Source: Paenibacillus peoriae
GTDB taxonomy: Bacteria > Bacillota > Bacilli > Paenibacillales > Paenibacillaceae
DNA: 64,000 nucleotides
Assembly (NCBI RefSeq): GCF_022531965.1
Contig: NZ_CP092831.1
Span: 1,826,001-1,890,000 of the forward strand
Direction: 5' to 3'
Part shown: in pieces, positions 27,101 to 35,588 of the stretch
Layout: every line of letters begins with the position of its first letter
How positions within the stretch are numbered: the stretch's first letter is position 1
Position numbers and translations under genes: made by a program
Notes under the pieces: generated by a model
The model's database searches: none
Seen by the model: only the letters and a program-made list of their open reading frames with translations
Told to the model about the DNA's origin: nothing

Positions 27101-27823
27101 GGCATGGTAGTGTCACTCAAAACGATTACGACCAAGCAGGGTAAGGCTATGGCCTTCATTGAGCTGGAGGATCAGATTGAGCGCTGTGAGGTTGTGTTGT
27201 TTCCTGAGGTGTGGAAGCGGAGCCAGCAGTGGATTGAAAAGGGGGCTTTGCTTACGCTTCGAGCCAAGATGCAGCAGCAGGACGAGCACTTCAAGCTCCT
27301 TGCGGATGAGACCGCCCCGCTGGCGGAAGACTCGCTGGCACGGCTCCTCCAGCGCCGACGTGCCAGTACGCGCTCGTCCGCCGCAGCTGGAGCATCCTTA
27401 CCAGCTGCTGGTTCTGCCGCTGGCGGCCCAGGCGGGAGCGCGTCGCGTGTGTCGTCCCCGCCTTCGGCAGCCACTGCATCTGCTTCGCCTCAATCGAAGG
27501 CGGATCGCCCCGTGGCGGCGGCTTCACCGCGCGGAGTCGAAGCGGCTCGCGGTGAGCAGGTGCCGGTCCCGCGCAGCGCGGAGCCGACCACTCGTCAGCG
27601 GGTGTTTGTCAAGATCACCCGCCAGGCTGAGGAGGACGCCAGCTTGTTGGTCAGTCTCAAGGCGCTGCTACAGGAGCATCCCGGTGCTATGCCTACCGTA
27701 CTTTTTTATGAGAGCAACCAGCGTCTGCTGGCGTTGAGCGATGCTTACAGTATTAAGCCCTCTCCTCAGCTTTTTGATCAAATGGAGTCGATGTTGGGTG
27801 AAGGCACGGTGAAAGTCAAATAA
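24146..27823 (+). CDS. dnaE: DNA polymerase III alpha subunit DnaE
   Basis: 1225 residues. The N-terminal PHP domain begins LHVHSEYSLLDGAAR (about 6-20). The polymerase palm carries GPGRGSSAGSLVAY (about 365-380) and MPDIDIDFSDERRD with the catalytic aspartates near residues 405 and 407. The finger/thumb region contains LYRPGPMGFIPNF and YGFPRAHAAAYG; HhH motifs follow (VRFGLAAIKNVG type), then an OB fold (about 990-1060). A GC-rich Ala/Ser/Pro linker of about 85 residues (about 1070-1155) is inserted before a last domain of about 70 residues. This is the Gram-positive DnaE that works with PolC. The ATG at 24146 follows GGAAGAGAAGC. Divergent from ytrH as in Bacillus. Confidence 0.9.
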   Translation: MSSFVHLHVHSEYSLLDGAARTAELVKQASAYGMKALALTDHGVMYGAIPFYRACVENGIKPIIGCEAYMTAGSRKERGSRKDQPIYHLILLAKNKTGYQNLMKLCSIGHLEGFHYKPRIDMEALAAHHEGIICLSACLGGEVPQHLLHGREAEARRAAERYRNIFGDDFYLELQDHGLSEQKRVNPLLIALAKELDIPLVATNDVHYLTEPDADVQDVLICIGTGKTVDDEERLRIPTRQLYLKSQEDMARLFPHVAEAIANTVRISEKCELELEFGQSILPEYRPLPEGMTSSSYLRNLCVQGLERRYGSDSGWKQPEERERLNQRLNYELNTIDSMGFSDYFLIVWDFIAFAHKHKIATGPGRGSSAGSLVAYVLNITNVDPMKYNLLFERFLNPERISMPDIDIDFSDERRDEVIDYVVQKYGNEHVAQIITFGTLAARAAVRDVGRVLNVPYGEVDKAAKLIPAQLGINIRHALEITPELKTLYETKPKTRELLDMAIKVEGMPRHASTHAAGVVISRTPLTDAVPLQEGSEGVPLTQYSMENLERIGLLKMDFLGLRTLSIIERCIHWIAEEHGDTPDFSRIPDNDPHTYDLLGKGDTGGVFQLESAGVRRVLKDLKPSVFEDIISVLALYRPGPMGFIPNFIQAKHGQIEISYPHPDLEPILKDTYGIIVYQEQIMQIASRMAGFSLGEADLLRRAVSKKKREVLDLERGHFVEGSIKQGYTEEEAGRVYDMIVRFADYGFPRAHAAAYGVLAFQTAYLKAHYPVQFMASMLTAVMGSHRKVAEYVVECRRMDIAVLPPDVNESRVLFTPLQQGSIRFGLAAIKNVGTQAMESILAVRKERPFDSLLDFCRRVDLRVCNKRVIESLIQAGAFDSLTGHRAQLLAMLDETVDAAVKWRKERDDLQIDMFGFVEMPNWDIEYPNVPKFSASQQLELERELLGLYLSGHPLDDFESLLENSEADRLMELGDVPDETVVVTAGMVVSLKTITTKQGKAMAFIELEDQIERCEVVLFPEVWKRSQQWIEKGALLTLRAKMQQQDEHFKLLADETAPLAEDSLARLLQRRRASTRSSAAAGASLPAAGSAAGGPGGSASRVSSPPSAATASASPQSKADRPVAAASPRGVEAARGEQVPVPRSAEPTTRQRVFVKITRQAEEDASLLVSLKALLQEHPGAMPTVLFYESNQRLLALSDAYSIKPSPQLFDQMESMLGEGTVKVK

Positions 27824-27942
27824 TAGGTACACAGTACCCGCCCTTATTGTAACGGTTTAATGAACATTTTCCTTCCCTCCCGCATACACTTGGAAAACTG
27901 GCGGAACAGGGGTTCAACACGCACCCTGCACCATAAGGTCCC

Positions 27943-27975
27943 GCACGGTGAAAGAATTGAACTGCACGGTGAAAG
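27943..27975 (+). repeat. 12-base direct repeat before the pgpA-like gene
   Basis: GCACGGTGAAAG occurs at 27943-27954 and 27964-27975, 21 bases apart, just upstream of the ribosome site of the next gene. Possible regulatory repeat or a small tandem duplication. Confidence 0.4.
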
Positions 27976-27988
27976 CGGGAGGGAAATT

Positions 27989-28486
27989 ATGTCCTATGAA
28001 TATGCAGAAACTTTGCTAAATCGCAGAGGCATTCGTATCGAGTCCATTGCGGACATTGTTTTTCAGCTTCAGCTAAAATATTATCCTCATTTGACGATGG
28101 AAGAATGTATAGACAGTGTCAAAGCGGTTTTGCAAAAGCGCGAGGTTCAATATACCTTGCTCACAGGCATTGCGCTCGATGAATTGGCTGAAAAAAAACT
28201 TCTCCCTCAGCCGCTGCAAGCCATTATGGAGGCAGACGAACCGCTGTACGGAGTGGACGAGACACTAGCTCTTGGAATTACGAGTGTGTACGGCATGATT
28301 GGCTTAACCAGTTTTGGTTATCTGGATAAGGAAAAGACGGGGATTATCGAACAGCTGAACCAAAAAGGCAGTGGTATTCATGTGTTTTTAGACGATCTTG
28401 TCGCCGGACTGGCTGCCGCTGCTTCTTCGCGAATTGCACATCGGAGTCTCCATGCCAAGCATTATCCTGCATCATTGGATGCTTAG
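27989..28486 (+). CDS. phosphatidylglycerophosphatase A-like protein (YutG family)
   Basis: 165 residues from the ATG at 27989 (MSYEYAETLLNRRG), chosen because GGGAGGG lies 5 bases upstream; a longer frame from 27860 has no site. The family pattern is visible: YAETLLNRRGI, IADIVFQLQLKYYPHLT, TGIALDELAEKKLLP, GVDETLALGITSVYGMIGLTSFGYLDKEK and HVFLDDLVAGLAAAASSRIAHR. It fits the DUF64/PgpA superfamily, and in Firmicutes is usually called YutG-like. Action on phosphatidylglycerophosphate is inferred. It stands between dnaE and a terminator. Confidence 0.75.
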   Translation: MSYEYAETLLNRRGIRIESIADIVFQLQLKYYPHLTMEECIDSVKAVLQKREVQYTLLTGIALDELAEKKLLPQPLQAIMEADEPLYGVDETLALGITSVYGMIGLTSFGYLDKEKTGIIEQLNQKGSGIHVFLDDLVAGLAAAASSRIAHRSLHAKHYPASLDA

Positions 28487-28520
28487 TTGACCTGTGTAAA
28501 CAGAGTTGATGATTTTCTAG

Positions 28521-28560
28521 GCCCTCCGACGGAACTTAAATGATCAGGAGGGCTTTTGTT
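28521..28560 (+). terminator. terminator after the pgpA-like gene
   Basis: GCCCTCC (28521-28527) pairs perfectly with GGAGGGC (28547-28553), followed by TTTTGTT. Confidence 0.75.
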
Positions 28561-28639
28561 GCGGGAAAAAAGTAAGGTATGTTATCATGAGTCTATTATA
28601 TGGGCTCAAAACTTGAGGCTTAGGGGGTAGAAACAAGGC

Positions 28640-28828
28640 ATGTGGACGGTGATTTATATTGCACCGACGGCCAGACTGGCTGACATGATTAAGCTCAAAC
28701 TGTCTGAAGAAGGTTTTATGGTGCAGGCCCGGGCCATCAGCGCATCCAAGCAACAGTTTGAGATACTTGTGCCTTCGGGTGAAGTCGAAGAAATTCAGGA
28801 AGTGCTTAATTCGATTTTGCGCCCTTGA
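28640..28828 (+). CDS. small conserved protein upstream of accD (DUF2007-like)
   Basis: 62 residues: WTVIYIAPTARLADMIKLKLSEEGFMVQARAI with a second half FEILVPSGEVEEIQEVL. The compact alpha/beta pattern resembles DUF2007 (putative signal-transducing) proteins. The ATG at 28640 lies 12 bases after TTAGGGGG. It precedes accD by 180 bases with no terminator, so it may be cotranscribed. Function unknown; similar small proteins have been labelled glutamate decarboxylase, which the sequence does not support. Confidence 0.6.
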   Translation: MWTVIYIAPTARLADMIKLKLSEEGFMVQARAISASKQQFEILVPSGEVEEIQEVLNSILRP

Positions 28829-29008
28829 GTCCGGAACGGCGGAAGTGATACAGCAGCATGAGTGGAACAAAGGATGCACGATCGGCGGTAATGTTTTAGG
28901 AACAGGCGTTGACGTGTGTATGAACATAATGCTTAGAGGTGCCGCATAGACGGCAGAGGACCTTGTATCGGTTACGGCTGACAAATAAACGGCTGGAGAG
29001 GTGTAGTT

Positions 29009-29902
29009 GTGTTTAAAGATTTATTCCAAAAGAAGCGTAAATACGCGACCATCCCTTCGGAACGGGCGCTGAGCGGCGATCAAGCGGACATGCCGGATCG
29101 TCCCAAACGGGAAATTCCCGAAGGTCTTATGACCAAATGTGGCAAGTGCGGAAGTATTCAATACAGCAAAGAACTAGAGAAAAATTTGAAAGTGTGTCCG
29201 GTGTGCGGATACCATATGCGTTTGAATGCAATGGATCGCATTCGCATGGTGCTCGACGAAGACACGTTTACGGAATATGATGCCGATATGATTTCGGTTG
29301 ACCCGCTGGACTTTCCGGGATATGCGAGCAAGCTGGAGCAACAGACCCTGAAATCTGGCTTGCGAGAGGCTGTCGTTACGGGCGACGGCCTTATTTATGG
29401 ACATCCTGTTGTCGTTGCTGTGATGAGCTTTGACTTCTTTACTGGTAGTATGGGTTCGGTCGTAGGAGAGAAAATTACGCGCGCCATTGAGCAAGCAATA
29501 GACAAGCGTCTGCCGCTAATTATTTTCTCAACTTCCGGCGGAGCACGTATGCAGGAAAGTATTTTAAGCTTGATGCAGATGGCAAAAACAAGTGCTGCTC
29601 TTGCTCGTCTGGATGAGCAGGGATTGCTCTATATTTCTGTTATCACCGACCCGACTACAGGTGGAGTATCCGCTAGCTTTGCTACGCTTGGAGATATTAA
29701 TATCGCAGAGCCAGGAGCTGTATTCGGTTTTGCAGGGCGTATTGTAATTGAACAAACAATCAGACAGAAGCTGCCGGATGATTTTCAAACTTCCGAATTT
29801 AATTTGCAGCACGGACAATTGGATATGGTTGTACATCGCAAGGAACTGCGCGATACCCTTGGGCAACTGCTTGATCTACACAGTGTGAAAGGGGAGGAAT
29901 AG
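29009..29902 (+). CDS. accD: acetyl-CoA carboxylase carboxyltransferase subunit beta
   Basis: 297 residues. The zinc ribbon CGKCG ... CPVCG lies at about 44-66. The crotonase-like carboxyltransferase domain follows: [68 protein letters not shown] and [18 protein letters not shown]. It forms the carboxyltransferase with AccA and makes malonyl-CoA for fatty acid synthesis. The start is GTG 29009 behind GGAGAGG. The accA start codon directly follows its TAG. Length and motifs are normal. Confidence 0.93.
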   Translation: MFKDLFQKKRKYATIPSERALSGDQADMPDRPKREIPEGLMTKCGKCGSIQYSKELEKNLKVCPVCGYHMRLNAMDRIRMVLDEDTFTEYDADMISVDPLDFPGYASKLEQQTLKSGLREAVVTGDGLIYGHPVVVAVMSFDFFTGSMGSVVGEKITRAIEQAIDKRLPLIIFSTSGGARMQESILSLMQMAKTSAALARLDEQGLLYISVITDPTTGGVSASFATLGDINIAEPGAVFGFAGRIVIEQTIRQKLPDDFQTSEFNLQHGQLDMVVHRKELRDTLGQLLDLHSVKGEE

Positions 29903-30886
29903 ATGGCTGGCGAATTGCCTTATGAAAAGCCCCTGGTCGAGATGCGACAGAAGATCGAAGAACTCAAGCAATTCGGACAGGATAAGCAAATTGATTTTAC
30001 AGATGAAATCAACCGTCTCGAGGAACGTTATCTCGAGATGGAAGAAGAAATATATTCGAACATTACAGCACCACAAAAAATGCATTTGGCTCGTCATCAT
30101 CAAAGACCAACGTCTCTTGATTTGATAGAGCAGGTGTTTACGGATTTTATTGAATTACACGGCGACCGCTTGTTTGGAGATGATTTGGCGGTTGTAGGCG
30201 GGATTGCCAAGCTGAATGGTATTCCGGTGACCGTCATTGGCCAGCAGCGTGGTAAGGATACGAAAGATAACATTGCACGTTTTTTTGGTAGTGCCCATCC
30301 GGAAGGATTCCGTAAAGGCTTGCGTCTGATGCAGCAGGCTGAGAAATTTAAACGCCCTATTATTACATTCATTGATACGAAGGGCGCTTATCCGGGTAAT
30401 ACAGCAGAGGAGAGAGGTCAATCGGAAGCGATTGCCCGCAACTTGCGGGAGATGGCAAAGCTTTCGGTGCCTGTTATTTGTGTGGTCATCGGCGAGGGTG
30501 GAAGCGGCGGTGCGCTTGCGTTTGCAGTCGGTAACCGTGTGCTGATGCTGGAACATGCCATTTATTCGGCCATTTCTCCAAACGGTGCAGCCTCGATTCT
30601 ATGGAAAGATGCTTCCAAGGCCGATCAGGCAGCTGAAGCCATGAAGATTACGGCTAATGACCTCCTTCGCATGGAAATTATCGAGGATATTGTGCCGGAG
30701 CCGAAAGGGGGCGCGCATCGTAACTATGAAGTGACCGCTGCCGCAATCAAGGAGCTATTGGAACGTCATTTGGCGGAACTTACCAATATGAACTGCGATG
30801 AATTGAGGGAAGATCGGTATCAGAAATTCCGAAAAATAGGTCAATACACCTTCTTGAAGTCTTCGGAAACTGAACCTATGTTGTAA
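29903..30886 (+). CDS. accA: acetyl-CoA carboxylase carboxyltransferase subunit alpha
   Basis: 327 residues. N-terminal helical segment ([19 protein letters not shown]), then [81 protein letters not shown] and [23 protein letters not shown], all standard AccA motifs. Its ATG at 29903 is adjacent to the accD stop, so the two are translated together, giving equal subunits. In Bacillus pfkA follows; here the next gene is pyk. Confidence 0.93.
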   Translation: MAGELPYEKPLVEMRQKIEELKQFGQDKQIDFTDEINRLEERYLEMEEEIYSNITAPQKMHLARHHQRPTSLDLIEQVFTDFIELHGDRLFGDDLAVVGGIAKLNGIPVTVIGQQRGKDTKDNIARFFGSAHPEGFRKGLRLMQQAEKFKRPIITFIDTKGAYPGNTAEERGQSEAIARNLREMAKLSVPVICVVIGEGGSGGALAFAVGNRVLMLEHAIYSAISPNGAASILWKDASKADQAAEAMKITANDLLRMEIIEDIVPEPKGGAHRNYEVTAAAIKELLERHLAELTNMNCDELREDRYQKFRKIGQYTFLKSSETEPML

Positions 30887-30921
30887 TACGCTGTAAACGG
30901 GTAACAATAAATATGACGAAC

Positions 30922-30939
30922 TTCCTATACAAATAGGAA
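30922..30939. repeat. inverted repeat upstream of pyk
   Basis: TTCCTAT and ATAGGAA form perfect 7-base arms around ACAA, 73 bases before the pyk start. Without a T-run; a possible operator or an mRNA hairpin. Confidence 0.3.
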
Positions 30940-31011
30940 AAAGTGTAGTAGATTTAATTGTTGGAAAAAGATATAAAGAGTAGCACCTTTGAAAACGGAG
31001 GAAAAACCCAA

Positions 31012-32442
31012 ATGCGCAAAACTAAGATTGTATGTACCATCGGTCCTTCCAGTGAGTCATTGGAAAATGTGAAGAAACTGATTTTGGCTGGTATGAACGT
31101 AGCCCGCCTGAATTTCTCTCACGGTGATTTCGAGGAGCATGGCAACCGGATTAAAAACATCCGTCAAGCTTGTAAGGAGCTTAACAAAAATGTTGCTATT
31201 TTGCTCGATACGAAGGGGCCGGAAATCCGGACAGGAAAGCTCGAAGTTGAACCTATTGAGCTTGTTCAGGACGAGTTCATTACGCTGACAACGGAAGAAA
31301 TTCTCGGTACGCAAGATCGTATTTCTATTACGTACAAAGATCTTCCCTCGGACGTGGAGCCCGGCTCCACCATTCTGATCGACGATGGTCTGATCGGACT
31401 CACCGTTATTGAAGTATCAGGCACTGAAATCAAATGCCGCATTGTCAATGGCGGAACGATCAAAAGCAAGAAGGGCGTTAACGTTCCAGGCGTTGCAATT
31501 TCTTTGCCTGGTATTACGGAGAAAGATGCTAATGATATCATTTTCGGTATTGAGCAGGACATTGATTTCATCGCGGCTTCTTTTGTTCGTAAAGCAAGTG
31601 ATGTACTGGAAATTCGTGAATTGCTGGCGAAACACAATGCAAGTCATATTCAAATCATTTCCAAAATCGAAAATCAGCAAGGTGTGGACAACCTGGACGA
31701 AATTTTGGAAGCTTCGGATGGCCTGATGGTTGCCCGTGGTGACCTTGGTGTGGAAATTCCTGCTGAAGAAGTACCTCTGGCGCAAAAATTGATGATTAAC
31801 AAATGTAATGTAGCTGGCAAGCCTGTTATTACGGCAACACAAATGCTGGATTCCATGCAACGTAACCCGCGTCCGACTCGTGCGGAAGCAAGTGACGTGG
31901 CGAATGCTATTTTTGACGGAACAGATGCAATTATGCTGTCCGGCGAAACAGCTGCGGGTAAATATCCAGTAGAATCCGTATTGACAATGTCACGTATTGC
32001 AGAAAAAGCTGAGTCCTCTCTGAACTACCGTGATTTGTTCAAAAAACAAAGAACGGCTCAAGAGATTAGTATCACAGAAGCAATCAGCCAATCCGTTTCT
32101 ATTTCTGCACTTGACTTGCATGCTAAAGCGATTCTGACGTCCACACAAAGCGGAACAACGGCGCGTATGATTTCTAAATACCGTCCAGAAGCTCCGATTG
32201 TTGCTGTGACAACACAGGAAAGAACAGTTCGCCGTTTGGCTCTGATCTGGGGCGTACATGCAGTACAAGGCAGACCAATCGTTGACACAACAGACAGTCT
32301 GTTTGACAACGCGCTGGAAGGTGGTCGCAAATCTGGCCTCGTTAAAGAGGGCGATTTGGTTGTGATTACTGCGGGCGTACCTCTTGGTGATTCCGGTTCT
32401 ACGAACCTGATCAAAATTAGCTGCGTTCCAGCACAAGCGTAA
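31012..32442 (+). CDS. pyk: pyruvate kinase
   Basis: 476 residues from the ATG at 31012 ([16 protein letters not shown]), with GGAGG upstream; an earlier TTG at 30958 is unlikely. The barrel shows [58 protein letters not shown], the signature and [33 protein letters not shown]. The C-terminal allosteric domain follows ([26 protein letters not shown]). It ends at [10 protein letters not shown] and lacks the extra PEP-utiliser-like C-terminal domain of about 110 residues carried by B. subtilis pyruvate kinase. The terminator follows at 32496. Confidence 0.93.
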   Translation: MRKTKIVCTIGPSSESLENVKKLILAGMNVARLNFSHGDFEEHGNRIKNIRQACKELNKNVAILLDTKGPEIRTGKLEVEPIELVQDEFITLTTEEILGTQDRISITYKDLPSDVEPGSTILIDDGLIGLTVIEVSGTEIKCRIVNGGTIKSKKGVNVPGVAISLPGITEKDANDIIFGIEQDIDFIAASFVRKASDVLEIRELLAKHNASHIQIISKIENQQGVDNLDEILEASDGLMVARGDLGVEIPAEEVPLAQKLMINKCNVAGKPVITATQMLDSMQRNPRPTRAEASDVANAIFDGTDAIMLSGETAAGKYPVESVLTMSRIAEKAESSLNYRDLFKKQRTAQEISITEAISQSVSISALDLHAKAILTSTQSGTTARMISKYRPEAPIVAVTTQERTVRRLALIWGVHAVQGRPIVDTTDSLFDNALEGGRKSGLVKEGDLVVITAGVPLGDSGSTNLIKISCVPAQA

Positions 32443-32495
32443 TTAAAGCCTCCGTGAAATAATACCGAGGCTGTATGTATCGTTACAACAAGCAA

Positions 32496-32535
32496 AAGAG
32501 CATTCAAGTCAATAAGACTTGGATGCTCTTTTTTA
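32496..32535 (+). terminator. terminator after pyk
   Basis: AGAGCATTCAAGTC (32497-32510) pairs with GACTTGGATGCTCT (32516-32529) and is followed by TTTTT. An upstream hairpin at 32448-32472 (AGCCTC/GAGGCT) precedes it. Confidence 0.85.
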
Positions 32536-32541
32536 TGTTCT

Positions 32542-33426
32542 CTAGCTTTTTATTTCTAGTCCTTCTTGTCGTATGAAATCAAGGAATGCCTGTTGCATTA
32601 AGTTCATGTGTGTATCTTGTTGATACACGATGTTTATTTGATAATCAGCCTCGGGATAAGGAAGCCATTCCACCGAGGGAACAGCATTTTCATGATTATC
32701 GACTCCGCTTGCAGGAAAGAAGGCAAGCGCCTCTCCGCCGCTTACGACTTGCTTTACCGCTTCCCAAGAGTTGATTTCCAGATGGGGCTTAACTAGCGAG
32801 GAGTACAGATCTACAACGGATGAACCGCTATATTTTACCCATGTGTGCTTGTCCAGCATATCGGTTCCATCGAACTCCTCTAATTTGACTTCAGGTGCAC
32901 GTGCAGAACGGATAACTCCTACTTGATCTGAAGCCACTGGCTCTGCCACTGTATACTCTGGAAGAGATCCTCTATCGTCGAGAAAAGCAAAATCAATTTC
33001 CCCCTGTTTCAGTAGCTGCCTAATTGCATCCGGGGATTGAATCTCTAACTGAATACGACAATCTGGATACCGCTCAGCAAACTTAGCCATCAAAGTGGGG
33101 AGGAGATACGTACCTGATATCGACTCAGCACCTAGATGTAATTGACCCTGTGACTCTTCTGTCAGTTCATCTACAGCTTGTCTAGCTTCTTGCTCCAGAG
33201 AGATGATTTGCTTTGCGTAAGGTAATAATTTTTTTCCAGCTTCCGTTAGCATAATCCTGCCTTGTTGAAGAGAGAATAGGGAAACACCCATTTCCTTTTC
33301 CAAGCTTTTCATATGAAAGCTGACGGTAGGTTGTTTGACTTGCAAAGCTTCGGCCACATCCGTCGCCTTATGGAATTTGTCGATCAGCATCAAGATACGC
33401 AATTTTAGAATATTCATGGAATCCAA
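32542..33426 (-). CDS. LysR-family transcriptional regulator
   Basis: 294 residues. N-terminal winged HTH: LMLIDKFHKATDVAEALQVKQPTVSFHMKSLEKEMGVSLF, followed by the LysR substrate-binding domain (LHLGAESISGTYLLPTLMAKFAERYPD). The start is TTG 33426 with AAGGAGA 5 bases upstream; an ATG lies 9 bases later. It is transcribed away from pstS, and the 200-base gap between them is AT-rich. Its target cannot be told; regulation of the neighbouring pst genes is possible but PhoP-box-like sites there give a simpler model. Confidence 0.85.
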   Translation of the reverse strand: MDSMNILKLRILMLIDKFHKATDVAEALQVKQPTVSFHMKSLEKEMGVSLFSLQQGRIMLTEAGKKLLPYAKQIISLEQEARQAVDELTEESQGQLHLGAESISGTYLLPTLMAKFAERYPDCRIQLEIQSPDAIRQLLKQGEIDFAFLDDRGSLPEYTVAEPVASDQVGVIRSARAPEVKLEEFDGTDMLDKHTWVKYSGSSVVDLYSSLVKPHLEINSWEAVKQVVSGGEALAFFPASGVDNHENAVPSVEWLPYPEADYQINIVYQQDTHMNLMQQAFLDFIRQEGLEIKS

Positions 33427-33520
33427 CAGCTCTCCTTATATGTCCATTCATATATGAATTTCAAACTATAGATTAATTATATATCGAAAAATAATTTATC
33501 TATCAATATTTTATATTTGT

Positions 33521-33563
33521 TTTACAAAACCACGTCGTTCGTCTAACATTCCAGGCCTACAAT
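33521..33563 (+). promoter_or_regulatory. pstS promoter with PhoP-box-like hexamers
   Basis: TTTACA (33521-33526) and CTAACA (33543-33548) are 22 bases apart (two 11-base turns); the last ends 9 bases before TACAAT (33558-33563), a -10 element. The same layout is found before phoP, the CBS-receptor gene and pstB2, which supports PhoP control of pstSCAB. The middle hexamer (ACGTCG at 33532) is degenerate. Confidence 0.45.
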
Positions 33564-33625
33564 GTAAAAGTGTTGATGGTCATAAATAAAAAACCGTCAC
33601 TTAACTAAGGGGAGGACAATAAAAA

Positions 33626-34549
33626 ATGTTGAAAAAATGGCCGTTCATTCTGATGACTCTCACCATGGTATTTGCACTTGCAGCTTGTGGATCAGGTAAC
33701 AATGCTGCACCACAAGGAGAAGCTGCTACAGGAACAGACAATAAAGCAGCTGCTGAACTGACAGGAAACATTCTGGCTGTGGGCTCCACTGCACTTCAAC
33801 CATTGGTAGAGCAAGCGGGACAAAAATTTATGGCTGTCGATAAATATAAAGGCATTGCAGTTCAAGTACAGGGCGGCGGTAGCGGTACTGGCTTGACTCA
33901 GGTTTCCGGCGGACAAGCGGACATCGGTAACTCCGACGTGTTTGCAAAAGAAAAACTGGAGAGCGGTGCAGATGAGCTGGTCGATCACCAAGTAGCTGTT
34001 GTAGCCATGTCAGCGGTAGCGAATCCTAAAGTAGGCGTTACAGACCTGAAAAAAGATCAATTGGTACAAATCTTCACAGGTAAAATCACAAACTGGAAAG
34101 AAGTTGGCGGTGCGGATCAAAAAATCGTTATTGTAAACCGTCCAAGCAGCTCCGGTACTCGTGCAACATTTGAAAAATACGCATTGGGACAAAAAACAGA
34201 AGATCTGCCGGGCTCCATTCAAGAAGATTCCTCCGGTACTGTGAAAAAGCTGATTGCTGAAACACCGGGTGCGATTGGTTATCTGGCTCTGTCCTACATC
34301 GACAACACAGTAACTGCTTTGAAATACGATGGCGTTGAAGCTAACGTTGAAAATGTAGAACAAGGTAAATATCCAGTGTGGGCTTACGAGCATATGTACA
34401 CTAAAGGTGAGCCAAAAGAGCATGTGAAAGCATTCCTGGACTACATTCTGTCAGATGAAATCCAAAAAACGGATGTCGTAGACTTGGGATACATTCCAGT
34501 ATCAGGTATGCAAGTGAAACGTGATGCTGACGGTAATATCACGAAATAA
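33626..34549 (+). CDS. pstS: phosphate ABC transporter substrate-binding lipoprotein
   Basis: 307 residues. A lipoprotein signal peptide (about 1-21) ends at the lipobox LAAC. The mature part has the PstS pattern: ILAVGSTALQPLVEQAGQKFM, VQVQGGGSGTGLTQVSGGQADIGNSDV, the phosphate site segment NRPSSSGTRATFEKY and YILSDEIQKTDVVDLGYIPV. It captures phosphate outside the membrane and feeds PstC/PstA. The ATG at 33626 follows GGGGAGGA. First gene of pstS-pstC-pstA-pstB; a hairpin separates it from pstC. Confidence 0.92.
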   Translation: MLKKWPFILMTLTMVFALAACGSGNNAAPQGEAATGTDNKAAAELTGNILAVGSTALQPLVEQAGQKFMAVDKYKGIAVQVQGGGSGTGLTQVSGGQADIGNSDVFAKEKLESGADELVDHQVAVVAMSAVANPKVGVTDLKKDQLVQIFTGKITNWKEVGGADQKIVIVNRPSSSGTRATFEKYALGQKTEDLPGSIQEDSSGTVKKLIAETPGAIGYLALSYIDNTVTALKYDGVEANVENVEQGKYPVWAYEHMYTKGEPKEHVKAFLDYILSDEIQKTDVVDLGYIPVSGMQVKRDADGNITK

Positions 34550-34600
34550 GGAGAGTCACACCTCCTGTTCGATGAACGCAGCTAACGCGAGTATATTCAC

Positions 34601-34637
34601 GAAGAAGAGGCGGACTAGCGTCCGGCCTCTATTCTTC
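34601..34637 (+). terminator. stem-loop between pstS and pstC (attenuating or mRNA-stabilising)
   Basis: GAAGAAGAGGC-GGAC pairs with GTCC-GGCCTCTATTCTTC (34601-34637) without a following T-run. It probably protects the pstS 3' end or partly terminates, giving more PstS than the membrane parts. Confidence 0.5.
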
Positions 34638-34655
34638 GGTTAAAGGAGTTACAGT

Positions 34656-35588
34656 ATGGGACCAATTGAAGGGAAGGCATACATGGAACAGAATAAACGA
34701 TCCCGAGTTATGAAAGAAAGACATTACTGGGAAGAATGGACCGGCCGCATATATACGTCGGTTTGTGTCGTTTTTTTAGTTGCGGTTATTGTCTCCATCG
34801 TATATTTTGTTGCCTCCAAAGGTGTAGCTACATTTGCGGTGAATGGAGTCAGTCTGCGAGAGTTTTTCTTTGGAACCAAATGGAGTCCGGATGGCGAGCC
34901 TAAGTCCTTCGGCGCACTTCCGTTTATTACGGGTTCTTTTGCAGTAACCATACTGGCGGCTTTAATTGCCAGTCCGCTCAGCTTATGTGCGGCTTTATTT
35001 ATGACGGAAATTGTGCCGAAATCGGGTAAGCGTATCCTTCAACCCGCGATTGAATTATTATCCGGTATTCCGTCTGTTGTATATGGCTTTGTCGGCTTGA
35101 CCGTAATCGTCCCGCTGCTACGGAACGTGTTTGGAGGACAAGGCATCGGCATTCTGGCAGGCTGCCTAGTGTTGTCAGTCATGATTTTGCCGACGATTAC
35201 GAGTATTATGGCGGATGCGTTGTCTTCCTTGCCGGGGGGGCTACGTGAATCCTCTTATGCTTTGGGTGCTACCCGCTGGCAGACAATTGCTCGTGTTATT
35301 ATTCCGACGTTGTTGCCTGCTCTTTTAACAGGAATTATTCTCGGTATGGCTCGTGCCTTCGGAGAAGCGTTGGCTGTACAGATGGTAATCGGGAATGCTC
35401 CGCACATACCGCATTCCTTGCTGGAATCCGCTTCGACCTTGACCAGCGTCATTACACTTAGCATGGGGAATACAGCGATGGGCTCCGTTCATAACAATGC
35501 TCTCTGGAGCATGGCGCTTGTTCTTCTGCTCATGACATTCATTTTCGTGCTGCTGGTAAGGCTGCTTGAAAGGAGAAACCGGGTTTGA
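34656..35588 (+). CDS. pstC: phosphate ABC transporter permease PstC
   Basis: 310 residues, six hydrophobic segments. The first (about 28-50) is followed by a periplasmic loop with FFFGTKWSPDGEPKSFGALPFI, typical of PstC. The permease signature is RESSYALGATRWQTIARVIIPTLLPALLTGIILGMARAFGEA (about 197-238). The ATG at 34656 lies 7 bases after AAAGGAG. Its TGA overlaps the pstA start (TGATG). Confidence 0.9.
   Translation: MGPIEGKAYMEQNKRSRVMKERHYWEEWTGRIYTSVCVVFLVAVIVSIVYFVASKGVATFAVNGVSLREFFFGTKWSPDGEPKSFGALPFITGSFAVTILAALIASPLSLCAALFMTEIVPKSGKRILQPAIELLSGIPSVVYGFVGLTVIVPLLRNVFGGQGIGILAGCLVLSVMILPTITSIMADALSSLPGGLRESSYALGATRWQTIARVIIPTLLPALLTGIILGMARAFGEALAVQMVIGNAPHIPHSLLESASTLTSVITLSMGNTAMGSVHNNALWSMALVLLLMTFIFVLLVRLLERRNRV

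Noticed and set aside
27159-27737. Long Arg/Ser-rich open frame overlapping dnaE
   Set aside because: It is a shadow of the GC-rich linker of DnaE in another frame; no ribosome site, no recognisable domain.
28829-29008. Possible small gene between the DUF2007-like gene and accD
   Set aside because: Only frames under 35 codons without ribosome sites; treated as a leader of accD.
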